A DNA stretch of 60,554 nt from Candidatus Dormiibacterota bacterium. Its GTDB lineage: Bacteria > Chloroflexota > Dormibacteria > Dormibacterales > Dormibacteraceae. Where the stretch lies: positions 1-60,554 of the forward strand of contig PLYZ01000087.1 of the NCBI GenBank assembly GCA_003151935.1, read 5' to 3'. Under the pieces are notes generated by a model. It was not told where the DNA came from and did not search any database. It worked only from the letters and a program-made list of their open reading frames with translations. Shown piece by piece: positions 1 to 9,142 of this stretch. A program made the position numbers and the translations under genes. Each line of letters starts with the position of its first letter. Position 1 is the stretch's first letter.

Positions 1-618
1 GACACCGAGGTCTACTCGAACACCGGAGGGCAGGCGTCGAAGGCGACACCGCGGGGCGCGATCGCCAAGTTCGCGGCCGCTGGCAAGCGCACGGGCAAGA
101 AGGACCTCGGCCTCATCGCCAGCGCCTACGGCAACGTTTACGTGGCGCAGATCGCGCTTGGCGCCGACAACGCTCAGACGGTGAAGGCCTTCGCCGAGGC
201 GGAGAGTCACACTGGACCGTCGCTGATCATCGCGTACGCAACCTGCATCGCCCACGGCATCGACATGGCCACGGGCATGTCCCACATGAAGGACGCGGTC
301 GACAGCGGCTACTGGCCTCTCTACCGTTTCGACCCGCGAATCGAGGCGGAGGGCAAGCTTCCGTTGGTCCTCGACTCAAAGGCGCCCACCATCCCCCTGC
401 GCGAGTTCGCCGCCAAGGAAGGCCGCTACACGCTGCTCGCACGCTCCAAGCCCGAGCTGGCCGAGCGCCTCATGACGATCGCGCAGGCTGACGTCGACGA
501 GCGCCGGCGGCTTTACGAACAGATGGCTGGAATCGAGCGGCATGCACCAGACGACACCATCAACAGCAACGGTCGCGCTGAGGCTCCTGCCAACGAGCCG
601 GAGGAGGAGCTGCCGTGA
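1..618 (+). CDS. nifJ: Pyruvate:ferredoxin (flavodoxin) oxidoreductase, C-terminal part
   Basis: This enzyme oxidatively decarboxylates pyruvate to acetyl-CoA with reduction of ferredoxin. The gene enters from the left edge in frame 1, so only the last 205 residues are seen of a family that is usually near 1,170-1,200. The visible part is the end of the thiamine-pyrophosphate domain: a NTGGQ.SKATP stretch in the first 17 residues, then KKDLGLIA, YGNVYVAQIALGA, and the GPSLIIAYATCIAHG segment near residues 74-88. The stop overlaps the next start in a GTGA, so the two are translationally coupled. Identity is firm from these conserved blocks. Whether the acceptor is ferredoxin or flavodoxin cannot be told. 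Confidence 0.93.
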   Translation, partial: DTEVYSNTGGQASKATPRGAIAKFAAAGKRTGKKDLGLIASAYGNVYVAQIALGADNAQTVKAFAEAESHTGPSLIIAYATCIAHGIDMATGMSHMKDAVDSGYWPLYRFDPRIEAEGKLPLVLDSKAPTIPLREFAAKEGRYTLLARSKPELAERLMTIAQADVDERRRLYEQMAGIERHAPDDTINSNGRAEAPANEPEEELP

Positions 619-1667
619 GCGCAGACCTGCGGACCACCTACATGGGCATCGAGCTCGCCAACCCCCTTGTTGCGGCGGCATCGCCGCTCACTGGAACGAT
701 CGACGGACTACTCTCCCTCCAGGACGCTGGTGCGTCCGCGGTCGTCCTGCAGTCGCTGTTCGAAGAGCAGATCCAGCACCACGAGCTGCAGGTCGATTCC
801 ATCCTGGAGTCGTTCACAGACAGCTTCAGCGAAGCCCGCGACTTCTTCCCAGCCCTCGATAGCTACAACACCGGACCCGAGTCATACGTGCGGTTGGTCG
901 AGCAGGCGAAGGAGGTTCTGGAGATACCCGTCATCGCGAGCCTGAACGGCATCTCGCGCGGCGGCTGGACGAGATACGCGCGGCTGATCGAAGAGGCAGG
1001 CGCCGACGCGCTGGAGCTGAATATCTACTTCGTCTCCACGGACGCGAGGGTCGCTGCCGCCGAGGTCGAGGCTCGGTACATCGATCTGGTGACTGACATC
1101 GCGAGCTCGATCTCGATTCCGCTCGCTGTCAAGATCGGCCCCTACTTCTCCTCGCTCACCAACATGGCGATGAGGCTCACCGCTGCCGGTGCTCAGGGAC
1201 TCGTCCTCTTCAACCGTTTCCTCTACCCAGACATCTCGCTGCACCGGATGAAAGTCGTCCCGACGTTGCACCTGAGCTCCTCGGAAGAATCCTTGATGCC
1301 GCTGCGCTGGATCGCCATCCTCAGCGGGCAGCTGTCGGTCTCGCTCGCTGCCAGCAGCGGGATCCATTCCGCTCACGACGTGGTCAAGCTGCTCCTGGCC
1401 GGCGCGGATGTGACGATGATGGCGTCAGCGTTGCTGCGGCGTGGCCCCAACCACATGCGACAGGTCATCGGCGGGCTCCGTGGCTGGCTCGACGAGCACG
1501 AGTACACGTCGGTGAAAGAGATGAAGGGCAGCATGAGCCAGGCGGCCGCGCCCGAGCCTGGCGCCTTCGAGCGGGCGAATTACATGCGCACGCTGGTCGA
1601 CTTCACGGTGGCCTCGCCGGACCCGCGGCACTTCTACGCCCGCCGCGACCCCATCCCGTGGGACTAG
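615..1667 (+). CDS. Dihydroorotate dehydrogenase-like protein (PFOR-associated)
   Basis: A 350-residue FMN-binding TIM-barrel protein of the dihydroorotate dehydrogenase-like family that is often encoded directly after pyruvate:ferredoxin oxidoreductase. It starts at a GTG overlapping the upstream TGA. The opening TTYMGIELANPLVAAASPLT segment matches the substrate and FMN side of the family; VIASLNG near residue 110 and AVKIGPYFSS near residue 172 are barrel strands, and SSGIHSAHDVVKLLLAGADV near residue 252 is the phosphate-binding end. Its adjacency to PFOR suggests a redox role linked to that enzyme rather than pyrimidine synthesis, but the physiological substrate is unknown. Confidence 0.88.
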   Translation: MSADLRTTYMGIELANPLVAAASPLTGTIDGLLSLQDAGASAVVLQSLFEEQIQHHELQVDSILESFTDSFSEARDFFPALDSYNTGPESYVRLVEQAKEVLEIPVIASLNGISRGGWTRYARLIEEAGADALELNIYFVSTDARVAAAEVEARYIDLVTDIASSISIPLAVKIGPYFSSLTNMAMRLTAAGAQGLVLFNRFLYPDISLHRMKVVPTLHLSSSEESLMPLRWIAILSGQLSVSLAASSGIHSAHDVVKLLLAGADVTMMASALLRRGPNHMRQVIGGLRGWLDEHEYTSVKEMKGSMSQAAAPEPGAFERANYMRTLVDFTVASPDPRHFYARRDPIPWD

Positions 1668-1774
1668 CGGTGGCCTGCACATGAGCGCCACGGGCACGAA
1701 TGGACGGGACCGGAGACCCCAACTCCGCCAGCCGATTGGGTAGCAGCCCTCTAAGCAGATGTTGGCTGGGGTGT

Positions 1775-1849
1775 TGGCTGGGGAGGAAGGATTCGAACCT
1801 TCAACCTTCTGATCCAGAGTCAGCTGCGCTACCGTTGCGCCACTCCCCA
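1775..1849 (-). tRNA. tRNA-Gln (anticodon CTG)
   Basis: Read on the minus strand the cloverleaf has acceptor arms TGGGGAG and CTCCCCA, a T-arm with GGTTCGAATCC, and a seven-base anticodon loop CTCTGGA giving anticodon CTG. The discriminator is G and CCA is encoded (1775-1777). Total length is 75 bases. The outermost anticodon-stem pair is G-A. A fragment repeating GGCTGGGG lies just beyond the 3' end. Confidence 0.95.
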
Positions 1850-1985
1850 AATTTGCTGTCGCGTGGGCTCCATTGTTCCAGCTACTGCCTGGCATTTGGA
1901 CCCGTGCTCCAATCGGTTGGCCGGCGACAAATTGTTGCTGATTTTGTTACGTCGTCGTTGGGACGATCCCGCTGTCGACCCTCTG

Positions 1986-2033
1986 AGGCCCCGCGGTTTT
2001 TACCCCCCGTGGGGCTTCTTCTTTTGGCCCAAA
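1986..2033. terminator. Possible terminator hairpin
   Basis: An interrupted inverted repeat pairs GAGGCCCC with GGGGCTTC (one G-T pair) across a loop of about 17 bases and is followed on the plus strand by TTCTTTT. It sits just past the stop of the minus-strand DUF5808 gene. The T-rich tail is on the plus strand, so direction is uncertain. The rest of 1850-2046 shows nothing else recognisable. Confidence 0.35.
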
Positions 2034-2046
2034 CCCGAGTTTGCAG

Positions 2047-2421
2047 CTACTCCCGGGTGATGACGACGTCCGGCTTCTTGGAACCCTCCGACCGCACAGT
2101 CATCCGAATCGAGAGCGCTTCGCGGGTCCCCATCAGCCGGCCGAAAGAGTGCTCCATCAGCGTCTGCGCGCGGTGCAGGTTGATCGCCCAACCGACCCCG
2201 AAAACCCTGTCGCTGAATAGACGGTCCGAATCCGGGTTCCAGTACGCATCCCGGATGCGCTGCCAGGTCGGAGGCCGGAAGTCGTAGGGAACGAGGCCTA
2301 AAACGCGGCCCTCCCAGGTTCTCTCGGGCTCGGGCTTGGCCAGCTCGGTCGCGACCGCCGCCACGACGAGGCCGAATGCCGCGAACCGCACCAACCGTCT
2401 CACCCGGCGTAGAGTCCGCAT
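2047..2421 (-). CDS. Small DUF5808-like protein with N-terminal membrane segment
   Basis: A 124-residue protein. Residues 8-28 form one hydrophobic helix after an arginine-rich start (MRTLRRVRRLVR), so it is probably an N-terminal membrane anchor. The body carries VPYDFRPPTW and YWNPDSDRLF followed by RVFGVGWAINL, the signature of the DUF5808 family, whose function is unknown. It is divergent from yvcK with 66 bases between the starts, so both promoters must lie in 2422-2487. Family assignment is from the motif by eye. Confidence 0.78.
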   Translation of the reverse strand: MRTLRRVRRLVRFAAFGLVVAAVATELAKPEPERTWEGRVLGLVPYDFRPPTWQRIRDAYWNPDSDRLFSDRVFGVGWAINLHRAQTLMEHSFGRLMGTREALSIRMTVRSEGSKKPDVVITRE

Positions 2422-2487
2422 ACCTCAGTGAAGCGTAGTACCAAAGTAACCTTGCACGTTTTGAACCCGTTGTTGCACTCGGGGTAG

Positions 2488-3762
2488 ATGGCTACAAGGC
2501 TTCAGTCCACGAAACGTTGGCTGCGTTGGCTTACGCCTGGTCTACAGATCAAGCGTTGGCTCCTGCTGCTCATGGCCGCCGAGCTGGTTCTGGTGCTCGG
2601 TGTCGCCTACGCCCTGAAAGAGCTCTACCAGACGACTTCGTTGCCGCACCAGTTTTACTACATCACCCTGCAGTTCCTGCCGTACTGGGCACGCGCCGTG
2701 ATCTTTGGAATCTTCGGTGTTGGCCTCTTGCTGTTCAGCTATTTGAAGCTCACGCAGTCGGTCCTTGGTCCGTTCCTGCCCGGGAACAGCACGAGCAGCA
2801 TTGTCGAGGTCATTCATGCATTCCGCCTGCGTGGCCGAGGTCCTCGCATCGTCGCGATCGGCGGCGGCACCGGCTTGAGCTCATTGCTCCGCGGGTTGAA
2901 GGTCTATACGTCCAACCTCTCGGTCATCGTCACCGTGGCGGACGACGGCGGTTCGTCCGGCAGGCTGCGTGACGAGTACCGAATCCTGCCTCCCGGAGAC
3001 TTCCGCCAATGCCTCATCGCGCTGGCCGACGCCGAGCCTTTGATGAAACAGCTCTTCGATCACCGTTTCAAAGAGGGTTCGCTGGACGGCCACTCGTTCG
3101 GCAACCTTTTCATCATGGCCATGGCCGACGTCACCGGGAACTTCGAGCACGCGCTGCGCGAGTCGGGCAAGGTCCTCGCAGTGAAGGGGACGATCGTGCC
3201 GTCGACCCTGCAGGACGTCACCCTGGTCGCATCCATCAACGGCGGCATGGTCGAAGGCGAGTCGAAGATTCCAATGCAGCACGCGCCGATCAGCCGTGTC
3301 TTCCTGAAGCCGGATGGCGCTCAGATCAACCCCGAAGCCGCGCAGGCGATCCTCAACGCGGAGCTGATCATCCTCGGCCCGGGCTCGCTGTACACCTCGA
3401 TCATGCCCAACCTCCTGGTCGAGGGGATGGTCGAGGCCATCAAAGCGTCCCCCGCGCTGAAGGTCTACATCTGCAACCTGGCCGCACAGAGTGGCGAAAC
3501 CGAAGGCTATGGCGTCGACGATTACCTGCGCGTGATCCAGGAGCACATCGGCACCAACCTGTTCGACTTCGTGCTCGTCAACTCAAACCTCTCCCACAAT
3601 CCGACCGGCGGACAATCCCAGGTCGTCTTCAAGACCAGCGACTCGAACTTGCACCCCGAAGTCAGGTTCATCGCCGCCGACGTGGTCAACGTGAAGTTGC
3701 CGTCGCACCACGACCCCGACAAGCTCGCGCGCACGATCATGCGGAAGGTCTGGCAGGCCTAG
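2488..3762 (+). CDS. yvcK: YvcK/CofD-family protein (gluconeogenesis factor) with membrane anchor
   Basis: A 424-residue protein. Two hydrophobic helices (about residues 24-44 and 66-86) precede a YvcK domain from residue 115. Diagnostic motifs are AIGGGTGLSSLLRGLK, VADDGGSSGRLR, LPPGDFRQCLIAL and ELIILGPGSLYTSIMPNLLV. YvcK proteins bind UDP-sugars and are needed for growth on gluconeogenic carbon and for normal cell wall synthesis in Firmicutes and mycobacteria. The membrane-anchored form places that control at the membrane. The start is ATG 2488. It converges on the PAP2 gene with stops overlapping by four bases. Confidence 0.93.
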   Translation: MATRLQSTKRWLRWLTPGLQIKRWLLLLMAAELVLVLGVAYALKELYQTTSLPHQFYYITLQFLPYWARAVIFGIFGVGLLLFSYLKLTQSVLGPFLPGNSTSSIVEVIHAFRLRGRGPRIVAIGGGTGLSSLLRGLKVYTSNLSVIVTVADDGGSSGRLRDEYRILPPGDFRQCLIALADAEPLMKQLFDHRFKEGSLDGHSFGNLFIMAMADVTGNFEHALRESGKVLAVKGTIVPSTLQDVTLVASINGGMVEGESKIPMQHAPISRVFLKPDGAQINPEAAQAILNAELIILGPGSLYTSIMPNLLVEGMVEAIKASPALKVYICNLAAQSGETEGYGVDDYLRVIQEHIGTNLFDFVLVNSNLSHNPTGGQSQVVFKTSDSNLHPEVRFIAADVVNVKLPSHHDPDKLARTIMRKVWQA

Positions 3763-4706
3763 CCACCCGCGGGCGGCGAGCGATGGCGCCGCCAGCGGTT
3801 GAACGATTCGACGATGAGCGCTGACACGGCGACGTAGATAAAACCGTCGAGCGCGTCAACCACGTAGTGCTCCCCGAGATAAACGATGGACAGCACAACC
3901 GCGGCTGTCCACAAAATCAATCCAATCGCCAGTGGCCGGTACCTCGACCACGCATAGACCGCGGCCAGGGCGGGAAACGCCGCGTGCAGCGAAGGGAACG
4001 CGGCGAACTGGTTGGGGTTGAAGCTGTGGTAGATCTGCGACACGTAGTACTGGTCGTCCCACAACGCTTTGACGGTGCGGTCGTTGATCTTGACGACGTC
4101 ATGCAGCTGATACCAGGGCGGCGCGCTCGGCCAGAAGAGGTAGGTCGCAAACGCGAGAAAGCCCATCAGGAGCAGCGCGGCGATGAATCGCCAGTAGTGC
4201 TCTCGACTGTTGATCCAGAAGACGAACCCGACAAGGATCGGCAGTGGAAAGTGCATGAAGTAGAAGAACAGGGCGACCACGTCCTGCCAGCTGACGACGC
4301 CCGGGTGGTAGAAGGCGTGCTGAAGCACCAGGGTCGGGATCGCGCCGCCGAACAACGCGCGCTCGAGACCCGAGAGGTCGTGCGGCGCGAAGCCGGTCTT
4401 CGAGGCAAAGCCTCGCATTTCCTCGTAGGCGAAGAACAGGATCAGAAACGGGGCCCAGTCGAAGATGAACGACTTGCCGCGACCGAGCGCGATCGCGATG
4501 ACCAGGAGCGCGAGCACCACGAACTCGGGCTCGATCGAAACGCCCCGCCACAGCATCACGCCGAAGATGAGCGCGAGATAGAGAACGCTGCCGATCAGGA
4601 TCACCCGCGGACGGCGAACCTTTGGCGTCGCCGCTATCGCGGGTTCAGCCGCGACCGTTTCTGTGGGCGCCCCGCGCGCGCCCGGCGGCTCAGTTGGTGC
4701 GGACAA
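3759..4706 (-). CDS. PAP2-type membrane phosphatase / inositol-phosphotransferase-like protein
   Basis: A 315-residue integral membrane protein with about six hydrophobic helices after a proline-rich cytoplasmic start. The PAP2 signature is visible as FPSLHAAFP near residue 237 and LGEHYVVDALDG near residue 288, supplying the two catalytic histidines and the aspartate. The KxxxxxxRP first motif of classical PAP2 enzymes is not evident, which fits the inositol phosphorylceramide synthase-like branch. It probably acts on a lipid phosphate headgroup; the substrate is not inferable. The start overlaps the RidA gene by 17 bases. Confidence 0.85.
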   Translation of the reverse strand: MSAPTEPPGARGAPTETVAAEPAIAATPKVRRPRVILIGSVLYLALIFGVMLWRGVSIEPEFVVLALLVIAIALGRGKSFIFDWAPFLILFFAYEEMRGFASKTGFAPHDLSGLERALFGGAIPTLVLQHAFYHPGVVSWQDVVALFFYFMHFPLPILVGFVFWINSREHYWRFIAALLLMGFLAFATYLFWPSAPPWYQLHDVVKINDRTVKALWDDQYYVSQIYHSFNPNQFAAFPSLHAAFPALAAVYAWSRYRPLAIGLILWTAAVVLSIVYLGEHYVVDALDGFIYVAVSALIVESFNRWRRHRSPPAGG

Positions 4707-5166
4707 CCGCCACCGCCGCGACCTCGACCGTCACCGAGAATGGAAGCGCGTTTGCGCCCAGGGCGATCCGCGTATGGCGGCCGGCCTCACCCAGCACGTC
4801 GACCATCAGGTCTGAGGCGCCGTTCAGCACTTTCGGCTGATCGCCAAAACCCTCGGCGGAAAGCACGAAACCGATCAGCTGCGTGATCTGCTCCACGTTG
4901 TCGAGGCCCGCGGCCGAATCGATCTGCGCCAGCACGTTGAGCGCGCAGACGCGGGCTCTGGCCTGCGCCTCCTCGACAGACACCTCGTCAGGGCAGCGGC
5001 CCGTAAGCCGCTTGCCGTCCGCGACCGAAACCTGGCCGGCCACGTAAAGGAGCGCTCGGTCGTTTCCGATCGGCACCAGTCGCGTGGGCAGGTACGAGGC
5101 CACTGCTGCCGGCGGGGCGGGCAGCTCGAGTCCCAGCTCTCGCAAACGCTCATGAGGCTTGCTCAA
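4690..5166 (-). CDS. RidA/YjgF family protein (enamine/imine deaminase-like)
   Basis: A 158-residue protein of the longer RidA-like group. It shows LLYVAGQVSVADG (residues 39-51), the central EEAQARARVCALNVLAQI helix and a C-terminal GRHTRIALGANALPFSVTVEV strand. RidA proteins hydrolyse reactive 2-aminoacrylate and other enamines; the long group is less studied. The TTG at 5166 is chosen because a TAGACT hexamer lies exactly eight bases upstream, giving a leaderless start. That promoter lies between this gene and the BNR gene, so RidA need not depend on read-through. Confidence 0.85.
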   Translation of the reverse strand: MSKPHERLRELGLELPAPPAAVASYLPTRLVPIGNDRALLYVAGQVSVADGKRLTGRCPDEVSVEEAQARARVCALNVLAQIDSAAGLDNVEQITQLIGFVLSAEGFGDQPKVLNGASDLMVDVLGEAGRHTRIALGANALPFSVTVEVAAVAVVRTN

Positions 5167-5174
5167 TTCGACGG

Positions 5175-5180
5175 AGTCTA
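5175..5180 (-). promoter_or_regulatory. -10 element of leaderless promoter for RidA gene
   Basis: On the minus strand this reads TAGACT and is followed by eight bases and the TTG start. Spacing fits transcription starting at or next to the start codon. Confidence 0.5.
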
Positions 5181-5181
5181 G

Positions 5182-6411
5182 CTATCCGCGGCGGCCGCGC
5201 ACGTGGGCGACGGCTGCGAGCAGCACGATCAGCAGCGCTCCGAGACCCAGCCCCACGTAGGGCGCCTGGGACGACCTGAGGAGGTCGAGCAGGCTCGAGC
5301 TGGGAGAAGACCCCGCGGAGCCGCGGCTCCCGCTCGCGACGGGCGTCGACGTGCCGAACGGGCCTTGGGGCGTGCCCCCCGTGTCGTGGTAAAGCCAGAG
5401 GGCTGCGACGTGGTCCGAGGGCCGGAACGTGGCCACGTACAGGGTTGGTGACTCGTCATTGGAGACTGCCAGCGCAGTGATCGATCGCATCGGCGGCACC
5501 AGCGAAATGAAGGTCTGACCGCCGTCGTTCGTCCGCCAGAGGCCGCCGGCGCCCGAGCCACCCCCATCGCTTGCGGCATAGAACCGATCGAAGTGAGCGG
5601 TGATGAACGCGATCTGCGTGTAGTCGGTCGACGGCAGCTGATTCCCGCCACTCAGCGGGGTGAACGAGGCAGCGTTGTCCACGGACGAGAACAGCCCCGC
5701 ATTTGTTCCGGCGACGATGGGCCTGATGTCACCGACGGGTGGAAGGGGCCCCGCCGTGAGCCTGACCACGTACGTGCCGCTGATGGCCGCGTTCAACGGA
5801 GACCACGTCGCGCCGCCATCGACACTCTGAAACACCGGCAGGTTGCCCGCGGCGAGAGGGCCGTCGGCCCCTGCAAGGATGCGCACCGGGACATGGACGG
5901 CCGCGACGGAGACGGCATCGATGCTCCAGTCCGCCAGGCCCGACTGCGACCAGGAGCTTCCGTCCTGGCTCAGAAAGACGCCCTTGTCGGTCCCCGCGGC
6001 GACGAAGGTCACTGAGAAGCCGAAGGTTCGAACGACCCTGCCGTCGAGACCGCTCGCAACAGACCAGGTGGCGCCGGCATCCGTGCTCAGCAGTGCTCCG
6101 CCACCACGGGTGCCGGCCAGGACCAGCCCGGGCTTGTACGGGCTGAACACGATCGCCGTCGGCACGGACTTGCCACTGTGCACGGAGGTCCAGGTCGAGC
6201 CGGCGTCGGTGCTCCTGAGCAGCGAGCCGTCCGAGCTGCCCGCGATCAGGACCTGGTTGTTCGCCGGGTCGACCGCCAGCGCGAAGATCGCGGAACGGCC
6301 CTGGTGGGGCAGCGGCTTCAGAGCCACCCAGGTTGAGGGCTGCGGCGCCTGGGCGAGAGCCCCGCTCGCGGCGAACGTGACCGCCCACAGCGCCAAAAAC
6401 GTGGCGGCCAT
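5182..6411 (-). CDS. BNR/sortilin-type beta-propeller surface protein
   Basis: A 409-residue protein with a signal peptide (MAATFLALWAVTFAASGALAQA), a body of repeated blades and a C-terminal membrane helix near residues 385-404 followed by HVRGRRG, so the propeller is outside the membrane. At least five blades carry the S.D.G.TW or related pattern (STDAGSTWTSV, STDAGATWSV, SQDGSSWSQ, SVDGGATWSP, TNDGGQTF), as in photosystem-stability-factor and sortilin-like propellers. The frame stays open to 6666, but ATG 6411 is preferred because it begins the signal peptide and everything upstream lies in an intergenic repeat. Function unknown; binding is more likely than catalysis. Confidence 0.8.
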   Translation of the reverse strand: MAATFLALWAVTFAASGALAQAPQPSTWVALKPLPHQGRSAIFALAVDPANNQVLIAGSSDGSLLRSTDAGSTWTSVHSGKSVPTAIVFSPYKPGLVLAGTRGGGALLSTDAGATWSVASGLDGRVVRTFGFSVTFVAAGTDKGVFLSQDGSSWSQSGLADWSIDAVSVAAVHVPVRILAGADGPLAAGNLPVFQSVDGGATWSPLNAAISGTYVVRLTAGPLPPVGDIRPIVAGTNAGLFSSVDNAASFTPLSGGNQLPSTDYTQIAFITAHFDRFYAASDGGGSGAGGLWRTNDGGQTFISLVPPMRSITALAVSNDESPTLYVATFRPSDHVAALWLYHDTGGTPQGPFGTSTPVASGSRGSAGSSPSSSLLDLLRSSQAPYVGLGLGALLIVLLAAVAHVRGRRG

Positions 6412-6549
6412 GATGGGGGCCCATCCTGCTCGCGCTTGCGCGCCAAGACGTAGGCCGGGAAGGGACACGAGCGAGCCGATTATCACCCAAGCCGGGGGGT
6501 CGACGACCTGGGGCTCGGCCGGCTCCAGGGCTCGGCCGAAAACCCTCGA

Positions 6550-6673
6550 CGAGAGATTCGGCGATCCAGGTGGCCCAGATCCGGGTGAAGTGACGAGCAG
6601 CGGAGCGAGCGCATCGTTCATGCGTGAGCGAGCAGCGCAGGAGCTGAACCCGGAGATGGGCCGCATGGGCGCC
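6550..6673 (+). repeat. Dispersed intergenic repeat, copy A
   Basis: About 124 bases that align over their whole length with 29286-29408. Shared blocks are CGAGAGATTCGG at the left end, a central short hairpin (CGCAT..ATGCG), AGCGAG.AGCG and the right-end block GGGCCGCATGGGCGCC. The copy lies in the divergent spacer between the BNR gene and the RnfD-like gene. Confidence 0.65.
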
Positions 6674-6718
6674 CAAGATCCGTCGAGGGCTTTTCGGGCC
6701 GAGCCCCCTCCGTTTGCC

Positions 6719-6724
6719 TACAAT
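6719..6724 (+). promoter_or_regulatory. -10 element of leaderless promoter for RnfD-like gene
   Basis: TACAAT followed by six bases and the GTG start at 6731. It supports this start over longer in-frame possibilities. Confidence 0.55.
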
Positions 6725-6730
6725 CCCAGC

Positions 6731-7726
6731 GTGCTGGCTCGAGCGGCGGCCGCACTGGACCGCGCCGCATTCAGACCGGCTTCGCTGCCGAACGACCTCA
6801 TCACTGGAATCGCGCTGGCTCCGCCGGTGATTGCAGGTCTCATCATCTTCAAGGTCCCGGCCCTGGAGATGCTGGCGGTCGCCCTTGCTGTCGGTACGGC
6901 CGGCCAGATCGCCGCCTACCTGTTGTGGCGCAAGCACATCCCGCGCACGCAGGCAAGCACCCTGATCGCCGCGATCTTCGGAGTTGCCCTGATCGGAGCA
7001 CGCGCGACCCTGGCCACGTCGATCGAAATTGCAATCCTCGCCACGATCCTCGAGCTGATCCGGGCACGTTACATCCCGGCTATACGCGCTCAGTCGGGTC
7101 TGCTCGCATACGCCGCCATCGCGCTCATCACGCGCGGCGCGCCATTCGCTTACTTCAATCCCGCCAATGGCAAAGCATTCGGCGATCCGATCAATGTCTG
7201 GTATCACTTCTTCAGCCCGGCATCCGCCCCGATCGACCCGATCCGCCTCTATGTCGGGAACGTGCCCGGGCCGGCCTTCGCCACGTCCCTGCTCGCTATC
7301 GCGATCGGCGCGGCATGGTTCGCCTACGCGCGTCGGGTGAGCCTGGTGGTCCTCATCACGTTCCTTCTCGGGGCGCTGGTTCCGATCTATGCGTTTCGCT
7401 GGGACTATCTCTTCCAGCTGGATAGCGGTCCGATGTGGTTCGTCGCCGCGCTGCTGCTCGCCGACAGGCGACTGCTCCCCGGATCGTGGGCGATTCGCCC
7501 CGTGCTCGGGTTCGGCGCCGGCCTGCTGGCAGTCGGATTGCGAAGAAGCGGCTACGGCATCGAGGCGTCCTTCTTCACCGTGGCGGGAGTCCAGGCTGTC
7601 ATGGCTGTTTTCGTTCTTCTGTTCTGGGGAGGCTCGCTGACCTCAGAACGCCGGAAGAGGAACCGGCGCCTCCGCGAGCGCGAGGCTAACCTCCGGGTTG
7701 TGAAGAGCGTAGCCAGGGCCGGCTAA
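6731..7726 (+). CDS. RnfD/NqrB-like integral membrane protein
   Basis: A 331-residue membrane protein with roughly nine to ten helices and a basic C-terminal tail (SERRKRNRRLREREANLR). General architecture and segments such as LPNDLITGIALAPPVIAGL and NPANGKAFGDP resemble the RnfD/NqrB family of ion-pumping electron-transport subunits and related RnfD-like proteins. No other Rnf or Nqr subunit is nearby and no flavin-attachment SGAT motif is visible, so a full Rnf role is unlikely. GTG 6731 was chosen on the -10 hexamer six bases upstream; the frame is open further 5' but that part is antisense to the BNR gene. Confidence 0.7.
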   Translation: MLARAAAALDRAAFRPASLPNDLITGIALAPPVIAGLIIFKVPALEMLAVALAVGTAGQIAAYLLWRKHIPRTQASTLIAAIFGVALIGARATLATSIEIAILATILELIRARYIPAIRAQSGLLAYAAIALITRGAPFAYFNPANGKAFGDPINVWYHFFSPASAPIDPIRLYVGNVPGPAFATSLLAIAIGAAWFAYARRVSLVVLITFLLGALVPIYAFRWDYLFQLDSGPMWFVAALLLADRRLLPGSWAIRPVLGFGAGLLAVGLRRSGYGIEASFFTVAGVQAVMAVFVLLFWGGSLTSERRKRNRRLREREANLRVVKSVARAG

Positions 7727-7848
7727 GGACGACGCTGGATAGGTTCCTCTTCGGCTCACGGCGCGTCAGGTGCTGGCGCTCGAGGCGGAAGGCGTGAACC
7801 TGCGCCCACGTCAACTCGAGCACGGGTGGCTTCAATTGCCTGCGGGGA

Positions 7849-9138
7849 TCAGTCGAAGAGCTTGCGGCCGCGGGTTACAAACTGGTCGCGCCGGGGCCCG
7901 GTGCCAATCAGCTCGATCGGCACGCCGATCAGCTCACCGATCCGCTCAATGTAGTCTCGGCACTTCTGCGGCAGGTCTTCCCACTTTCTGGCCGCGCCGA
8001 TGTCGGTCTGCCAACCCGCCATCTCTTCGTAGATCGGCTTGCTGTGCTTGTAGTGGGAGATGTTGGCGACAGGGTGATCGAAACGCTTACCGCGAAAGTC
8101 GTAACCCGTGCAGATCTTCAGCAATGGCTGCTCGTCAAGGATGTCGAGTCGCATCAGAGCGGCGCATCCGACGCCGTTGAGCCGTGCGGAATAGCGCGCG
8201 ACAGCTGAGTCAAACCAGCCGATGCGGCGCGGCCGGCCGGTCACGGTGCCAAATTCGTGACCGCGTTCGCGGATCTGTTCCCCCACCTCGTCGAGAAGCT
8301 CGGACGGGAATGGGCCATAGCCGACTCGTGACGTGTAGGCCTTGAAGACGCCAAGCGTCAGGTCGACTTTAGTGGGAGGGATCCCGCTGCCGGTGAGCGC
8401 GCCGCCCGCTGTCGGGTTGGAGCTCGTCACGTACGGATAGGTGCCAAAGTCCAGGTCGAGCATCGTGGCCTGCGCCCCCTCCAGCAGGATGTTGGACTTG
8501 CGATCGAGCGCGTCCTGAATGATCGGAAAGGTGTCCTTGATATAGGGATCGAGCTGTTTGGCGTAGCCCATGTACTCGGTGGCCATGCTGCCCAAGTCGA
8601 TGGCCTCTTTTTCGTAGAGCTTGGTCAGGATCGGGTTCTTGACCTGCCCGACGACAAAGGCCAGCTTCTTGCGCATGAAGGCTTCTTTCTGCAGGTCGCC
8701 GATGCGGAAGCCGATCCGGCGGACTTTGTCCGCGTAGGCGGGCCCGATACCGCGCCACGTTGTGCCGAGCCTGTCGTCCCCTCGGGTGTCCTCCTCCAGC
8801 TGGTCGAGCAGAGGGTGGTAGCTCATGACCATGTGCGCACGCTCGCTGATGATCAGGTTCTTTGGCTCGATGCCCCGCTCGCGGAGCTGTGAAATCTCAC
8901 GCAACAGAACGATCGGGTCGACAACTACCCCGTTGCCGATGATGCAGACGCACTTCGGGTAGAGGATCCCTGATGGCATGAGCTGGAACTTGAACTCGCC
9001 GTGCTCGGTGATGACTGTGTGGCCGGCGTTGTTGCCGCCTTGCGAGCGGATGACCATGTCCGCCTTTGCGGCGAGGTAATCGATGACCTTGCCTTTCCCT
9101 TCGTCGCCCCATTGGCCCCCGACCAGGATGATGACCAC
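7849..9138 (-). CDS. purA: Adenylosuccinate synthetase
   Basis: A 429-residue enzyme that joins IMP and aspartate, using GTP, to make adenylosuccinate on the way to AMP. The N-terminal GGQWGDEGKGK loop (residues 7-17) with catalytic Asp, QGGNNAGHT near residue 34 and EGAQATMLDLDFGTYPYVTSSNP near residue 219 are diagnostic. GTG 9138 begins almost directly after the dnaB stop, so purA is the last gene of a dnaB-purA unit. Confidence 0.96.
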   Translation of the reverse strand: MVIILVGGQWGDEGKGKVIDYLAAKADMVIRSQGGNNAGHTVITEHGEFKFQLMPSGILYPKCVCIIGNGVVVDPIVLLREISQLRERGIEPKNLIISERAHMVMSYHPLLDQLEEDTRGDDRLGTTWRGIGPAYADKVRRIGFRIGDLQKEAFMRKKLAFVVGQVKNPILTKLYEKEAIDLGSMATEYMGYAKQLDPYIKDTFPIIQDALDRKSNILLEGAQATMLDLDFGTYPYVTSSNPTAGGALTGSGIPPTKVDLTLGVFKAYTSRVGYGPFPSELLDEVGEQIRERGHEFGTVTGRPRRIGWFDSAVARYSARLNGVGCAALMRLDILDEQPLLKICTGYDFRGKRFDHPVANISHYKHSKPIYEEMAGWQTDIGAARKWEDLPQKCRDYIERIGELIGVPIELIGTGPRRDQFVTRGRKLFD

Positions 9139-9142
9139 GGGC